Shown here piece after piece: positions 1 through 10,247 of a DNA stretch of 54,039 nucleotides. Source of the DNA: Acinetobacter sp. A47. Lineage in GTDB: Bacteria; Pseudomonadota; Gammaproteobacteria; Pseudomonadales; Moraxellaceae. The notes below the pieces were generated by a model, which was given only the letters and a program-made list of their open reading frames with translations, ran no database searches and was not told where the DNA came from. The position numbers and the translations under genes were made by a program. Every line of letters begins with the position of its first letter. Positions within the stretch are counted from its first letter, which is position 1. Location: contig NZ_JSUS01000070.1 of the NCBI RefSeq assembly GCF_000805455.1, positions 1 to 54,039 of the forward strand. Direction: 5' to 3'.

Positions 1-56
1 GATCGATCAACCGGTAAAAATCCACACAAGTTGTTCTTCTATTCTCTTAATGATCT
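1..56 (-). repeat. rrn 5' leader segment, left copy of a terminal inverted repeat
   Basis: These 56 bases are the exact reverse complement of positions 53913-53968; identity stops at position 57. The right-hand copy sits about 70 bases before what looks like the start of 16S rRNA, so this copy should be the leader of a second rRNA operon, transcribed leftward out of the window. The identity is seen directly; the rRNA assignment is inferred from layout and from the promoter at 92-119. Confidence 0.85.
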
Positions 57-91
57 TCTCGATGATTCGTCACCATCAAGCTAGGTCGGCT

Positions 92-119
92 ATATTACTC
101 TCAATTTCTTAAAAGTCAA
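92..119 (-). promoter_or_regulatory. Putative rrn P1 promoter, left operon
   Basis: On the minus strand a TTGACT -35 element (114-119) is separated by 16 bp from a TAATAT -10 element (92-97). Transcription would enter the conserved leader at 1-56. The sequence just upstream (120-180) is AT-rich, as expected for an UP element. Spacing matches the right-hand rrn promoter, but the two promoter regions are otherwise dissimilar. Confidence 0.6.
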
Positions 120-343
120 CAGGTAATTTAGATATTTATTCAAACTTATCAATCATTCAAGAATCTAACCATTTTAGCCAAATCCTTGTTTCTCAACAAG
201 TTTTTATCTGCATCACCGCCGATGAATGTGCATTCTACAGCATTTCAGATCAGTTGCAACCCTGTTTTTTATTATTTTCTTTTGCATGTTTCTTTTTTCA
301 ACAAAACTGATGTTTTCGTTGTTTTTATCATCTATTTATGGAT

Positions 344-370
344 AAAAAGCAGGCTCATGGCCTGCTTTTT
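344..370 (-). terminator. Intrinsic terminator downstream of tyrS
   Basis: An 11-bp perfect stem (AAAAAGCAGGC, 344-354, with its complement at 360-370) has a 5-nt loop and a T tract on the minus strand. It lies 18 bp past the tyrS stop and isolates tyrS from the leftward rrn promoter. The rest of 57-387 shows no convincing gene. Confidence 0.8.
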
Positions 371-387
371 ATGATTTTTCTTTTGAT

Positions 388-1623
<1,236 letters not shown>

Positions 1624-1681
1624 TTATTCAATTTGTGCGATATACTAACATTTTTTCAGCATCTTGCAGGATAAGTTGTAT

Positions 1682-2815
1682 ATGAGCGCAATCTATATTG
1701 GTGTAATGACAGGCACGAGCATGGATGGTGTTGATATTGTTGCAACTTCATTCGAGCCATTAACGTTACATGCGACGCTTACAGTCCCTTTTGAACCTGA
1801 ATTACGTGATGAATTGATGGCATTGACACTGCCTGACGATAATGAAATTGACCGTATGGGCAAAGCTGATGTCGCTTTGGCACAAATGATCGGGCATGGT
1901 ATCAACGCGCTGATTGAGCGGCATAATTTAGACCGTTCCCAAATTAAAGCCATCGGTTCACACGGGCAGACCATTCGCCACCGTCCTGAACATGGTTTTA
2001 CCCTGCAGATTGGTGATCCCAATATCATCACGGAGATTACGCAGCTACCGGTAGTCTCGGATTTTCGCCGACGCGATATGGCCGCCGGTGGTCAGGGGGC
2101 ACCTCTGGTTCCTGCTTTTCATCGGGCGTTGTTCCAGCATGACAGTATTCACCGGGTCATTCTGAATCTGGGAGGCATTGCCAATGTCAGCATGTTGCCA
2201 GCCAACAATCCGGATGGTGTCTATGGCTTTGATACCGGCCCTGCCAATATCCTGATGGACGGATGGTGCCATCGCCATACCGGGCACCCTTATGATGAAA
2301 ACGGCGATTGGGCAGCCTATGGCAACCCGATTCGCTCACTATTAGACCGTTTGCAAAGCCATGAGTTTTTTGCCAAAGAGCCACCCAAAAGTACCGGTCG
2401 TGAAGACTTTAATCTGGAATGGCTTGATGAGCAGCTGACAGACTGGCGTAATGACTTAGGCTACGATGAGCTGGAAGATACACCTGAAAATGTTCAGGCG
2501 ACTTTAATGAAACTGACCACACGCGCCATCAAGAAAGCAATTTATCGTAGTAAAGAAAGCATGCCAACCGGTGAAATCTATGTCTGCGGCGGTGGTGCCT
2601 ATAACTCCCATCTGCTTGAGCAGTTACGCTGGCGCTTGCGTAAACATAACTGGTCGGTACAAACCACAGATGCACTGGGTCTGGCACCGACCTGGGTAGA
2701 AGCAACAGCTTTTGCCTGGCTGGCAATGCGTTTTGTTGAACAGCTGAGCGGTAACCTGCCTGCTGTTACAGGTGCAGCTGGTGACCGGATTTTAGGCACG
2801 GTCACCATGGTTTAA
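1682..2815 (+). CDS. anmK: Anhydro-N-acetylmuramic acid kinase
   Basis: Phosphorylates 1,6-anhydro-MurNAc released during cell-wall turnover to MurNAc-6-phosphate, a cytoplasmic step of peptidoglycan recycling. The 377-aa protein starts MSAIYIGVMTGTSMDGVD, where GTSMDG (11-16) is the ATP-binding signature of the family; GSHGQTIRH and the glycine-rich ILNLGGIANVS segment also fit. Start chosen at 1682 because AGGATA at 1668-1673 is a good ribosome-binding site; the GTG/ATG codons further upstream lack one. Its partner cell-wall genes mpl (35.7 kb) and an MltB-type transglycosylase (40.3 kb) are also in this window but not linked. Confidence 0.96.
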   Translation: MSAIYIGVMTGTSMDGVDIVATSFEPLTLHATLTVPFEPELRDELMALTLPDDNEIDRMGKADVALAQMIGHGINALIERHNLDRSQIKAIGSHGQTIRHRPEHGFTLQIGDPNIITEITQLPVVSDFRRRDMAAGGQGAPLVPAFHRALFQHDSIHRVILNLGGIANVSMLPANNPDGVYGFDTGPANILMDGWCHRHTGHPYDENGDWAAYGNPIRSLLDRLQSHEFFAKEPPKSTGREDFNLEWLDEQLTDWRNDLGYDELEDTPENVQATLMKLTTRAIKKAIYRSKESMPTGEIYVCGGGAYNSHLLEQLRWRLRKHNWSVQTTDALGLAPTWVEATAFAWLAMRFVEQLSGNLPAVTGAAGDRILGTVTMV

Positions 2816-2821
2816 GCCAAT

Positions 2822-2851
2822 AAAAAAGCTTCTCGACCGAGAAGCTTTTTT
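2822..2851. terminator. Bidirectional terminator between anmK and erpA
   Basis: A 13-bp perfect stem (2822-2834 with 2839-2851), tetraloop GACC, and A and T tracts on the two sides. It serves the convergent genes anmK (plus) and erpA (minus). Confidence 0.9.
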
Positions 2852-2863
2852 TAACAGTATTTA

Positions 2864-3199
2864 TTAAATCGAGAAAGATGAACCACAGCCACAGGTGGTG
2901 GTCGCATTCGGGTTTTGTACCACGAAACGTGAACCTTCCAGTCCTTCAAGATAGTCAACCACTGAACCCACCAGATATTGATAGCTGAGTGAATCGACCA
3001 GCATTTTTACATCACCGTTGGTAAATTCGGCATCATCTTCATTGATACTTTCAGCAAAGTTAAAGCCATACGAAAAGCCGGAACATCCACCACCCGTCAC
3101 ATAAACACGTAACATAAGGTCGTTATTTCCTTCACTTTCGCGTAGTTGGCGAACTTTGTTGGCAGCATTATCTGACAATTCTAGAGCTTGGGCGTTCAT
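2864..3199 (-). CDS. erpA: Iron-sulfur cluster insertion protein ErpA (A-type carrier)
   Basis: A-type Fe-S carrier that delivers clusters to apoproteins, including enzymes of isoprenoid synthesis in Enterobacteria. The 111-aa product carries the three cluster-ligating cysteines: C39 in GGGCSGF and C103/C105 in the C-terminal CGCGSSF. The N-terminal [12 protein letters not shown] and the long acidic segment before the last cysteines resemble ErpA more than IscA. A GAGGAA ribosome-binding site precedes the ATG at 3197-3199. It is monocistronic, with no isc or suf genes beside it. Confidence 0.93.
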   Translation of the reverse strand: MNAQALELSDNAANKVRQLRESEGNNDLMLRVYVTGGGCSGFSYGFNFAESINEDDAEFTNGDVKMLVDSLSYQYLVGSVVDYLEGLEGSRFVVQNPNATTTCGCGSSFSI

Positions 3200-3322
3200 G
3201 ATGGATATTCCTCAGACTTCAATACGTCTTTCCTAAATAAAAGACCCGTTATTCAGTATAGCATACTCAATATCGGGTCTGTATTTGAAGTTTTAAAGTC
3301 AGTTTAAAGACTTTTTACAAGT

Positions 3323-4327
3323 TTACTTGTAGTTTTCATCCTGCAAGCCGCATTCAAAATTCTTGGCGTCTTCACGGCAACGGAATTGCCATAATAATTT
3401 CATCATGCGCTTGTCATAAATGCCCTTTGCAGTCAGGTTAATACGTGCTTCACGCATCAGTTTCTGATAGCCGGGCTTATCTGCGGCTGGCACTTCCATC
3501 CAGTATTTTTGTGGAATATCAGCTTTCATTTTGCCCAGAATACCAAACGCACGGGGCAATTGGGCCTTGACCCACTCACGAGATTTCTGCCCAAACCCTG
3601 TCGGGAATTTATCAGGATGAATAATCAGGTTACCCGTCACCTGCAAGATCGGATAATTTACAATCGCGCCTTTGGTTCCTAAGCCTTTATAGAGCTCTAG
3701 CGGTTTAAAGGCAGCGGCGGGTGCACCAATAATATCGACCTGTCCATTATTAAATTTGGCACCAAAGTTGGTAATGTCGGAGCTGACGGCCTGGGCACCG
3801 ACCTGTGAAGCCATAATTTTTTGTGCTTCATCATAGTCCAGTACTGCGATTTTCTTGCCTGCTGCCTTGGCCACGGTATTGATATTGCGGTCATTTACCA
3901 ATAAGTAAGCGTCACCGACCGGAATCACCCCGACCACTTCATATTTGCCATTGACCATGGCTTTGGCAAAGGTAGGACTTGCCAGCCCCTGCATCACTTT
4001 CACGGCAAGTTTAAGATCGGTAATTGCCCCGATTGCATCCAGTGAACCGGTAAACGGGTTAAACTGACGGCCTCGCATGCCGGTGATACTGACCCCATCA
4101 CATTTTCCGGCCTTAAAGTCTTCAGCAATGACGGCCTCATTGGTGCCCACTTTAAGCTCGATATCTGCGCCCCAGTTTTTTGCTGCCAGCTGATAATCTT
4201 TCATGAGTGCATAGACATCACCACTTTTACCGACGATATCGAATACACAAATGGTTTGTTTGGCCTGAGCACCCGCCGATACCGCAGCGATCCCGGTTGC
4301 AAGTAATAATGTTTTAAACCATTGCAT
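3323..4327 (-). CDS. AdeT-like periplasmic solute-binding protein, paralog 1
   Basis: Secreted 334-aa protein with a 22-residue signal peptide (cleavage after AGAQA). The fold looks like a type II periplasmic binding protein of the DctP/TAXI kind, seen in stretches such as GKKIAVLDYDEAQKIM and the FPTGFGQKSREW motif. Four cysteines are conserved in all three paralogs (here C27, C76, C317, C326), suggesting two disulfides. In A. baumannii this family is named AdeT1/AdeT2 and annotated as aminoglycoside-efflux related; nothing in the sequence is an RND pump. It is the most diverged copy (ICVFDIVG, SITGMRGR where the others have ICVFDLLG, MTSMRAR). No transporter subunit is adjacent. Ligand unknown. 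Confidence 0.85.
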   Translation of the reverse strand: MQWFKTLLLATGIAAVSAGAQAKQTICVFDIVGKSGDVYALMKDYQLAAKNWGADIELKVGTNEAVIAEDFKAGKCDGVSITGMRGRQFNPFTGSLDAIGAITDLKLAVKVMQGLASPTFAKAMVNGKYEVVGVIPVGDAYLLVNDRNINTVAKAAGKKIAVLDYDEAQKIMASQVGAQAVSSDITNFGAKFNNGQVDIIGAPAAAFKPLELYKGLGTKGAIVNYPILQVTGNLIIHPDKFPTGFGQKSREWVKAQLPRAFGILGKMKADIPQKYWMEVPAADKPGYQKLMREARINLTAKGIYDKRMMKLLWQFRCREDAKNFECGLQDENYK

Positions 4328-4563
4328 TTTATTGTTCCTTTGCTTCTATGCTGTTTGTTGTTGCACCCTACCCAGAATTAAAAATCACGATCTAGTCTGG
4401 TTCAGGTTTCCACATGAATCTATGTTTTTATTGCGTCATGTTTCATCGTCCTGATTAAACATCTGTTCAGTCGTCCAGACTTCCCTCTGGTTTTTTATAT
4501 ATTTCTATCATTACGATCTTTCAATCTAAACACAATGACTCAAATGACAGTGGTAAAAAAACA

Positions 4564-4588
4564 AAAAGCCTAGATGAATCTAGGCTTT
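4564..4588 (-). terminator. Terminator of AdeT-like paralog 2
   Basis: A 10-bp stem (AAAGCCTAGA at 4565-4574 with its complement at 4579-4588) and a TGAA tetraloop, followed on the minus strand by a T-rich tract. It ends transcription of the gene at 4614-5621, so paralog 1 needs its own promoter in the gap 4328-4563. Confidence 0.8.
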
Positions 4589-4613
4589 AAGTACGCTTTA
4601 TGGCAATTAGGGA

Positions 4614-5621
4614 TTATTCACCCGGTAATGCACATTCAAAGTTCGCTTTGTCTACCGAACAACGCGCTTTCTTCAATACAGACATCATGCCCGCATCGTA
4701 AATACCGCGTTTAGTCAGATCCATACGGCCGTCACGTAACAGTTTCTGGTATTTCAGATTGTCTTCAGCACTTAAGTTCATTTTGTATTTTGCCGGAATC
4801 TCAGACTCGTAGCGTTTGATCATGGCAAAAGCTTTTGGTAATTGTTTCACGAAGTAGTCACGAGATTTTTGACCAAAGCCAGCTGGGAATTTTTCTGGAC
4901 GAATCACCAGATCCGCAGTCACTTGAAGTACCGGGAAGTTAAACATGGCACCATTTGCACCCAAGCCTTTGCTTAGTTCTAATGGCTTGTAGGCATAAGC
5001 CGGTGCACCCACCATATCAACCTGACCATTGTTGAATTTTGCAGCAAAATTTGAAATATCAGAAAGAACCGCTTGCGCGCCTACGCGTTGTACCATGATT
5101 TTTTGTGCATCGTCATAACCCAGTACGGCGAATTTTTTACCCGCAGCCTTTTCAATTGAGTTAATGCTTTTGTCACGTACGAAAATGTAGGCAGCGCCAA
5201 GTGGAGAGATACCCGCCACTTCGTATTTGTTACCACCTAAATTGGTTGTCATTTTTGCAGCATTACGCGCATCGAGTACATAAGTAATTGCACGTTGTGC
5301 TACTGCATTACTTGGTGCGCCACCAAGCGAGTCAACAGAACCCGCAAATTTGTTATATGGACGGGCACGCATTGCTGTCATTGCTACAGCAGCACATTTA
5401 CCCGCTTTAAAGTTATTATCCGCAACCTGTTCATCCGTGATCGCGAGTAGGTTAACATCCGCTCCCCAGCCTTTCGCTGCAAGCGCCCAGTCCTGCATCA
5501 TTTTGTATGACTCACCTGACTTGCCCAGCAAGTCAAATACACATACGTCAATTGCTGCCTGAGTAGAAGCAGATACACCAAAGATCGAGGTTGCTGCAAG
5601 AGCAAGTGCAATTTTTTTCAT
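4614..5621 (-). CDS. AdeT-like periplasmic solute-binding protein, paralog 2
   Basis: A 335-aa secreted protein with signal peptide MKKIALALAATSIFGVSASTQA, then the family core starting AIDVCVFDLLGKSGESYKMM. It keeps the four cysteines (the last two in ARCSVDKANFEC) and the motif FPAGFGQKSRDYF. I place the start at the ATG ending at 5621 because AGGA lies 8 nt before it; an upstream ATG at 5630 sits directly on that AGGA. A terminator lies between this gene and paralog 3, so each copy appears to be transcribed alone. Function as for paralog 1: ligand capture in the periplasm is inferred from the fold only. Confidence 0.87.
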   Translation of the reverse strand: MKKIALALAATSIFGVSASTQAAIDVCVFDLLGKSGESYKMMQDWALAAKGWGADVNLLAITDEQVADNNFKAGKCAAVAMTAMRARPYNKFAGSVDSLGGAPSNAVAQRAITYVLDARNAAKMTTNLGGNKYEVAGISPLGAAYIFVRDKSINSIEKAAGKKFAVLGYDDAQKIMVQRVGAQAVLSDISNFAAKFNNGQVDMVGAPAYAYKPLELSKGLGANGAMFNFPVLQVTADLVIRPEKFPAGFGQKSRDYFVKQLPKAFAMIKRYESEIPAKYKMNLSAEDNLKYQKLLRDGRMDLTKRGIYDAGMMSVLKKARCSVDKANFECALPGE

Positions 5622-5692
5622 AGTTTTCATCCTTTCACAAACTTTATGTTTGTCTCCTTGTTCGAAGCAAATATTAATCATGTTTTTTGAAA

Positions 5693-5718
5693 AAAAATAG
5701 AGCTTCTACTCTATTTTT
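5693..5718 (-). terminator. Terminator between AdeT-like paralogs 3 and 2
   Basis: A 10-bp perfect stem (AAAAATAGAG at 5693-5702, complement at 5709-5718), 6-nt loop and a T run on the minus strand. It lies after the stop of the 5837-6838 gene and 70 bp before the start of the 4614-5621 gene. Confidence 0.8.
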
Positions 5719-5836
5719 ATACGCATATTGTTTAGTTTTTGTCCTGTTTTATCCTTTTTGCTTATTTTCATAGACAAATTTATTATATCTGCGGCGCATG
5801 ATTTGTCTATCCATGTTTGCCAGACTGTACAGTTGA

Positions 5837-6838
5837 TTATTCACCACTTAAGCTGCACTCGAAATTGGTCCGTTCCACTGTACAACGGGCGCGCTTGAGT
5901 ACATTCATCATACTGGCATCATACACACCTTGCTTGGTCAGATTCATACGCCCGTCACGCAGCATTTTCTGATACCTGACTTTATCTTCATTCGACAGGG
6001 TAATTTTTTTGGCATTCATCCCTGCCTCCAAACGTTGCACCATGGCAAAGTTACTTGGCAATTTATTGACAAACCATTTACGCGACTGAGCACCGAAGCC
6101 GGCCGGGAACTTTTCTGGCCGGACAATCAGGTCCCCCGTAATATTGACTACCGGGAAATTGAACAGTGCGCCGTTGCTCAGGCCCTTACTGATTTCCAGC
6201 GGTTTATAGGCATAGGCAGGCGCTGCAATCACATCAACCTGCCCTGTATTAAATTTTTTCACAAAATCTGAAATATCTGATGGCACTGCAACCAGATCAA
6301 TACTCTCCACAATCGTCTTTTGTGCCTGATCATAGTGTAAATAGGCAAATTTCTTGCCTTTGGCCTTTTCAATGGTATCAATTCTTTTATCGCGCACAAA
6401 AATATAGGCCAGCCCCACCTGAATAATACCGGCGACCTCGAATTTTTCGCCATTCATGGTTGCAGTTAAACGATGCTGGTTACGTTTATCCAGTACATAG
6501 CTAATCGCTTTCTGGGCAATGGCATTGCTGGTGACCGCACCAACGGCGTCTACCGAACCTGCAAATTTATTGTATTTACGGGCCCGCATCGAGGTCATAT
6601 ACACGCCATCACACTTGCCTGCGTCAAAATCCTTTTCCGCCTTTTCTTCATCTTGATACGGAATCAGCTCAACATCTGCCTGCCAGTTTTTTGCAGCCAG
6701 CTTCCATTCTTCAACCAGTTTGTAAGACTCCCCAGCCTTCCCCAATAAATCAAATACGCAAATTTCCTGTTTTGCCTGTGCAGGAGCCGCCATGACAAAT
6801 AGAGCCGTAGCACTCAATGCCCAAAGTCCTTTTTTCAT
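5837..6838 (-). CDS. AdeT-like periplasmic solute-binding protein, paralog 3
   Basis: A 333-aa secreted protein: signal peptide MKKGLWALSATALFVMAAPAQA, then KQEICVFDLLGKAGESYKLV. All four family cysteines are present (last pair in ARCTVERTNFEC). FPAGFGAQSRKWF corresponds to the motif in the other copies. Start taken at 6838, where an AGGGAA ribosome-binding site sits 8 nt upstream; ten upstream codons from another ATG lack a signal-like sequence. It is more similar to paralog 2 than to paralog 1. The tandem array of three suggests ligand diversification by duplication. Confidence 0.86.
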   Translation of the reverse strand: MKKGLWALSATALFVMAAPAQAKQEICVFDLLGKAGESYKLVEEWKLAAKNWQADVELIPYQDEEKAEKDFDAGKCDGVYMTSMRARKYNKFAGSVDAVGAVTSNAIAQKAISYVLDKRNQHRLTATMNGEKFEVAGIIQVGLAYIFVRDKRIDTIEKAKGKKFAYLHYDQAQKTIVESIDLVAVPSDISDFVKKFNTGQVDVIAAPAYAYKPLEISKGLSNGALFNFPVVNITGDLIVRPEKFPAGFGAQSRKWFVNKLPSNFAMVQRLEAGMNAKKITLSNEDKVRYQKMLRDGRMNLTKQGVYDASMMNVLKRARCTVERTNFECSLSGE

Positions 6839-7033
6839 CGTGTTTTCCCTTTGTTGCCGATATTGCACAATTTTCCATCAGTGCCTGAACAATATAGTCA
6901 GCTTTTTTCTAAAAACATAGTGGGTTTATATACATACGTCGGGTTTTTACCACTTTTAACCATACTGATCACAGTTTGACAGTTTCGGTCCCCTGCTTTT
7001 TCAGCCACTGGCTTTAGGCTTCTCCTTTTAACC

Positions 7034-7297
7034 TTAAAGCCAATATATGATTGATTCACTGCCGGAGCTGCCCCGCCTGAGTCTGGACAGATAAAATGGG
7101 CAAGCCTGCCAAATCGCAGCGTTCCCTTCTGGCATTTCCCGGTTCTGGGCGGCGTCTGTGATCAGTAGCCCCAGTTTTCTTATATTTAAACGAATAAGCT
7201 GATTTTTATCATAAAAACAGAATCTCAATGTGACCTTAAGATCATTGAAAGCCTGGATAAGCTCGCTGCGAGGGGTGAAGATAAAATTTGCATTCAT
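7034..7297 (-). CDS. Small hypothetical protein
   Basis: An 87-aa open reading frame that I do not recognise. It begins MNANFIFTPRSELIQAFN and has no signal peptide, membrane segment or known motif. Support is a good ribosome-binding site (AAGGTGAT, 8 nt before the ATG at 7295-7297) and its position filling the space between the AdeT-like cluster and the divergent ABC-F gene, with start codons 48 bp apart. An inverted repeat (TGGCTTTA 7009-7016 / TAAAGCCA 7035-7042) overlaps its stop. It could equally be a chance frame. Confidence 0.35.
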   Translation of the reverse strand: MNANFIFTPRSELIQAFNDLKVTLRFCFYDKNQLIRLNIRKLGLLITDAAQNREMPEGNAAIWQACPFYLSRLRRGSSGSESIIYWL

Positions 7298-7345
7298 GCA
7301 TGATCACCTTAAAATGCAGCTATCTATTCGCTATTTTGCATACTC

Positions 7346-9274
7346 ATGATCCAATTAGACCAAGTTTCATTACGCCGTGGTGGGCGCGTCCTGTTCCAAA
7401 AAGCCTCAATGCAGCTTCATCCTGGCTGGAAAATTGGTCTTACCGGGGTCAATGGTGCTGGTAAATCTACCCTGTTTGCAGCATTTCTGGGTGAACTGGG
7501 GGCTGATGAAGGCAATTTAAGCCGTCCGGCTGTATGGACTGTGGCCCACATGGCGCAGGAAATCAAAGCACTGGAAATGCCAGCAATTGATTTTGTCCTG
7601 TCGGGAGATGAAGAGTATTGGGAGATTCAGGAAAAGCTTGCCCATCCTGAACAACTGGATAATGATGAGCTCGCACGACTTCACGGCCGTTTTGATGAAA
7701 TCCACGGCTATGCAGCACCCGCCAAAGCAGCCCAACTGATGGCAGGTCTGGGCTTTCTGGATCACCAGATCCGCTTAAATGTTGCCAGCTTCTCGGGAGG
7801 CTGGCGTATGCGTTTAAATCTGGCCCGCACCTTGATGAGCCGCTCCGACCTGCTATTGCTGGATGAACCGACCAACCACCTGGATTTAGATGCCATCTTG
7901 TGGCTGGAAGACTGGCTGAAAGCCTATGAAGGTACACTGGTACTGATTTCGCATGACCGCGATTTCCTTGATGCCATTACTGATCATATTCTGCATATCG
8001 AAAATCAGGAACTTACCTTGTATACAGGTAATTATTCGATTTTTGAAACTACCCGTAGCGAACGTCTGGCCCAGCAGCAACAGGCATTTGAGAAACAGCA
8101 GGAAACACGGGCACACCTGCAAAAATTCATTGATCGCTTTAAGGCCAAGGCCACCAAGGCCCGTCAGGCACAAAGCCGTATCAAACAGCTGGAACGGATG
8201 CAGCAGCTTGCGCCTGCTCATGTCGATACGCCCTTTACCTTCAGTTTCCGTGAACCTACCAAAATGAGTTCACCCTTGCTCAGTTTAGATGCAGCAAGTA
8301 TTGGTTATAGCGATAAAGTGATTGCTGAAAAGATACGCCTGCAAATCACCCCAAGTTCGCGGATTGGTTTACTGGGCATGAACGGCGCGGGTAAATCGAC
8401 CCTGATCAAAACCCTGGTCGGAGACTTACCGCTTTTGGCTGGTGAGCGAAAGGCCTCTGAATTGCTGAATATCGGATATTTTGCCCAGCACCAGATGGAT
8501 GCCTTAGATGCACATGCCAGCCCGATGCTGCAACTGGCCCGTATTGCGGACAAACAGATCAGTGAAGCCGCATTACGCGCCTTTTTAGGGGGCTTTGGCT
8601 TTAGTGGTGAGCGTATGGATACCCCGTGTGAAAGCTTCTCGGGAGGCGAACGTGCACGTCTGGCATTGGCCCTGATCGTCTGGCAGCGTCCCAATGTGCT
8701 GATTCTGGATGAGCCGACCAACCATTTAGATCTGGACATGCGTCATGCCTTGACCATGGCGCTGCAGGACTTTGAAGGGGCCGTGGTACTGGTTTCACAT
8801 GAACGTCAGTTGATTGCCAGCGTCTGTGATGACCTGCTCCTTGTACATGCAGGCAAATGCAGCGAATTTGAAGGTGATTTGCAGGACTATGCCAAATGGT
8901 TACGTGAAGCCCGTCAGCAACAGATTAATGCACAAACTGCTGCACAACAGCCAGCAGCCACCAATCCATCGCCGAATACCAAGCTTGATAAAGAAGCTCA
9001 GCGCAAAGAAGCTGCACGTCGCCGTGAAATGACACGTCCCCTTCGCAAGAATATTGAAAAGGTTGAAGCCCAGATAGAAAAGATACAGCCACGACTGGCA
9101 GAAATCGAGCAGGCTTTGGCCGAAAGTGCACTATATGAAGCCCATCGTAAAGATGACCTGATGAAGCTGATGAATGAGCAGACCCAACTCAAGGCTCAAC
9201 TGGAACAATTTGAGGAACAGTTGCTGGAATTGATGATGGAGCTGGAAGAACTGGAAAGTTCTTTTGCCGATTAG
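7346..9274 (+). CDS. ABC-F family ATPase, YheS type
   Basis: Soluble protein with two ATP-binding cassettes and no membrane domain, as in the ribosome-associated ABC-F translation factors. Each half shows a Walker A (GVNGAGKST; GMNGAGKST), a signature motif (SFSGGWRMRL; SFSGGERARL) and a Walker B with LDEPTNHLDLD. A charged linker (KFIDRFKAKATKARQAQSR) lies between them, and a C-terminal coiled coil begins near residue 550. Length 642 aa matches E. coli YheS (about 637), and the SRIGLLGMNGAGKST region and the C-terminal extension resemble YheS more than Uup or EttA. It is not one of the antibiotic-resistance ABC-F types as far as the motifs show. Confidence 0.92.
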   Translation: MIQLDQVSLRRGGRVLFQKASMQLHPGWKIGLTGVNGAGKSTLFAAFLGELGADEGNLSRPAVWTVAHMAQEIKALEMPAIDFVLSGDEEYWEIQEKLAHPEQLDNDELARLHGRFDEIHGYAAPAKAAQLMAGLGFLDHQIRLNVASFSGGWRMRLNLARTLMSRSDLLLLDEPTNHLDLDAILWLEDWLKAYEGTLVLISHDRDFLDAITDHILHIENQELTLYTGNYSIFETTRSERLAQQQQAFEKQQETRAHLQKFIDRFKAKATKARQAQSRIKQLERMQQLAPAHVDTPFTFSFREPTKMSSPLLSLDAASIGYSDKVIAEKIRLQITPSSRIGLLGMNGAGKSTLIKTLVGDLPLLAGERKASELLNIGYFAQHQMDALDAHASPMLQLARIADKQISEAALRAFLGGFGFSGERMDTPCESFSGGERARLALALIVWQRPNVLILDEPTNHLDLDMRHALTMALQDFEGAVVLVSHERQLIASVCDDLLLVHAGKCSEFEGDLQDYAKWLREARQQQINAQTAAQQPAATNPSPNTKLDKEAQRKEAARRREMTRPLRKNIEKVEAQIEKIQPRLAEIEQALAESALYEAHRKDDLMKLMNEQTQLKAQLEQFEEQLLELMMELEELESSFAD

Positions 9275-9599
9275 AACAACTACCTGCCCTACATGTCGGC
9301 AAGATCGGCATGTAGGGTATTCATGGTTTAGGACAGAAGTATTATCGTTCCTAAACATACCGCTCAGATACTTAAAAACACTATGAATATCATGAAATGT
9401 GTCATGAATTTGTCGAGAATTTAAGTTAAGGTAAAAACTGGAATTTTCGTAGAAAATTGAGCTTTAGGTTCAGGCTCGATATACTCAACGCCGATTGTTG
9501 TAAAGTTATAACTGACGAATGAATCCTGAGGGTTAAATTCATTTCACATTTTTTGTACTTTGATTTGGTGAGTACTCTATTTTGGATCATACAAACTGA
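9275..9599. other. Intergenic region with two hairpins
   Basis: Two perfect inverted repeats follow the ABC-F gene: CCCTACATG (9287-9295) with its complement at 9309-9317, and GTTTAGGA (9326-9333) with its complement at 9349-9356. Neither is followed by a convincing T tract. The remainder is AT-rich and should hold the promoter of the DedA-family gene; I see no gene in it. Confidence 0.55.
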
Positions 9600-10157
9600 A
9601 TGAATTCTTTAGATTTTATTTTTAATTTTGAACATATTCTCCCGGTTCTGGTACAAGAATATGGTTTATGGATCTATTTTATCCTCTTCTTGATTATTTT
9701 CTCTGAAACCGCCTTTGTGTTCATGTTCTTCTTGCCCGGTGATAGCCTGTTATTGACTGTCGGGGCATTGTGTTCTGTGGTTGAAATCATGCATCTGGGC
9801 TATATGATCAGCCTGCTGTTTTTTGCAGCAGCGTTAGGTTATATGGTCAACTATCATATTGGCCGTCATTTTGGCGACCGTATTTTTAATGTGAAATCTC
9901 GCTTTATCAAACAGGAATACCTGCAAAAAACCAATGTATTTTTCCTCAAACATGGTGGAAAAACCATTTTACTGGCCCGTTTTATTCCTTTTGCACGTTC
10001 ATTTGCACCGCTGGCCGCAGGTTCAAGCAACATGAACTACACGCATTTTGTCTTATACAATATTTTGGGCGCCTTACTGTGGATCAGTGTACTTGTCACT
10101 GCCGGATATCTGTTTGGTCATGCCTTAATTCAGGTCAGTGATTTTGTAGAAAATTAA
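9600..10157 (+). CDS. DedA-family membrane protein (VTT domain)
   Basis: A 185-aa integral inner-membrane protein. DedA/VTT proteins act as half-transporters or scramblases in lipid-carrier recycling and envelope homeostasis; the substrate of this copy is unknown. Seen here: a first hydrophobic segment around residues 22-45, the re-entrant FLPGDSLLLTVG stretch, then the hallmark LARFIPFARSFAPLAAGSSNM (about 128-148) with conserved arginines, and a final membrane helix. It is short for the family (E. coli DedA is 219 aa) but starts and ends cleanly. The ribosome-binding site is weak. A strong terminator follows, so it is probably monocistronic. Confidence 0.88.
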   Translation: MNSLDFIFNFEHILPVLVQEYGLWIYFILFLIIFSETAFVFMFFLPGDSLLLTVGALCSVVEIMHLGYMISLLFFAAALGYMVNYHIGRHFGDRIFNVKSRFIKQEYLQKTNVFFLKHGGKTILLARFIPFARSFAPLAAGSSNMNYTHFVLYNILGALLWISVLVTAGYLFGHALIQVSDFVEN

Positions 10158-10188
10158 GCCGTATCCTAAAGCTGAGAAGATGATTAAG

Positions 10189-10216
10189 CAGGAAAGTTTA
10201 ACTTTCCTGTTTTTTT
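10189..10216 (+). terminator. Terminator of the DedA-family gene
   Basis: A 9-bp stem CAGGAAAGT (10189-10197) with its complement at 10201-10209, a 3-nt loop, then seven T residues. Confidence 0.9.
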
Positions 10217-10231
10217 ATCTGTCCATTTTCC

Positions 10232-10247
10232 GGTTTCACGTGGAACA
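10232..10247. promoter_or_regulatory. parS-like ParB-binding site
   Basis: GGTTTCACGTGGAACA matches the conserved chromosomal parS consensus TGTTNCACGTGNAACA at all but the first base. It lies in the gap between the DedA-family gene and gyrB, 6.6 kb from oriC. Confidence 0.8.

Noticed and set aside
186..374. 62-codon plus-strand frame upstream of tyrS
   Set aside because: Low-complexity Phe-rich translation, no ribosome-binding site, and it runs through the tyrS terminator and the rrn promoter region.
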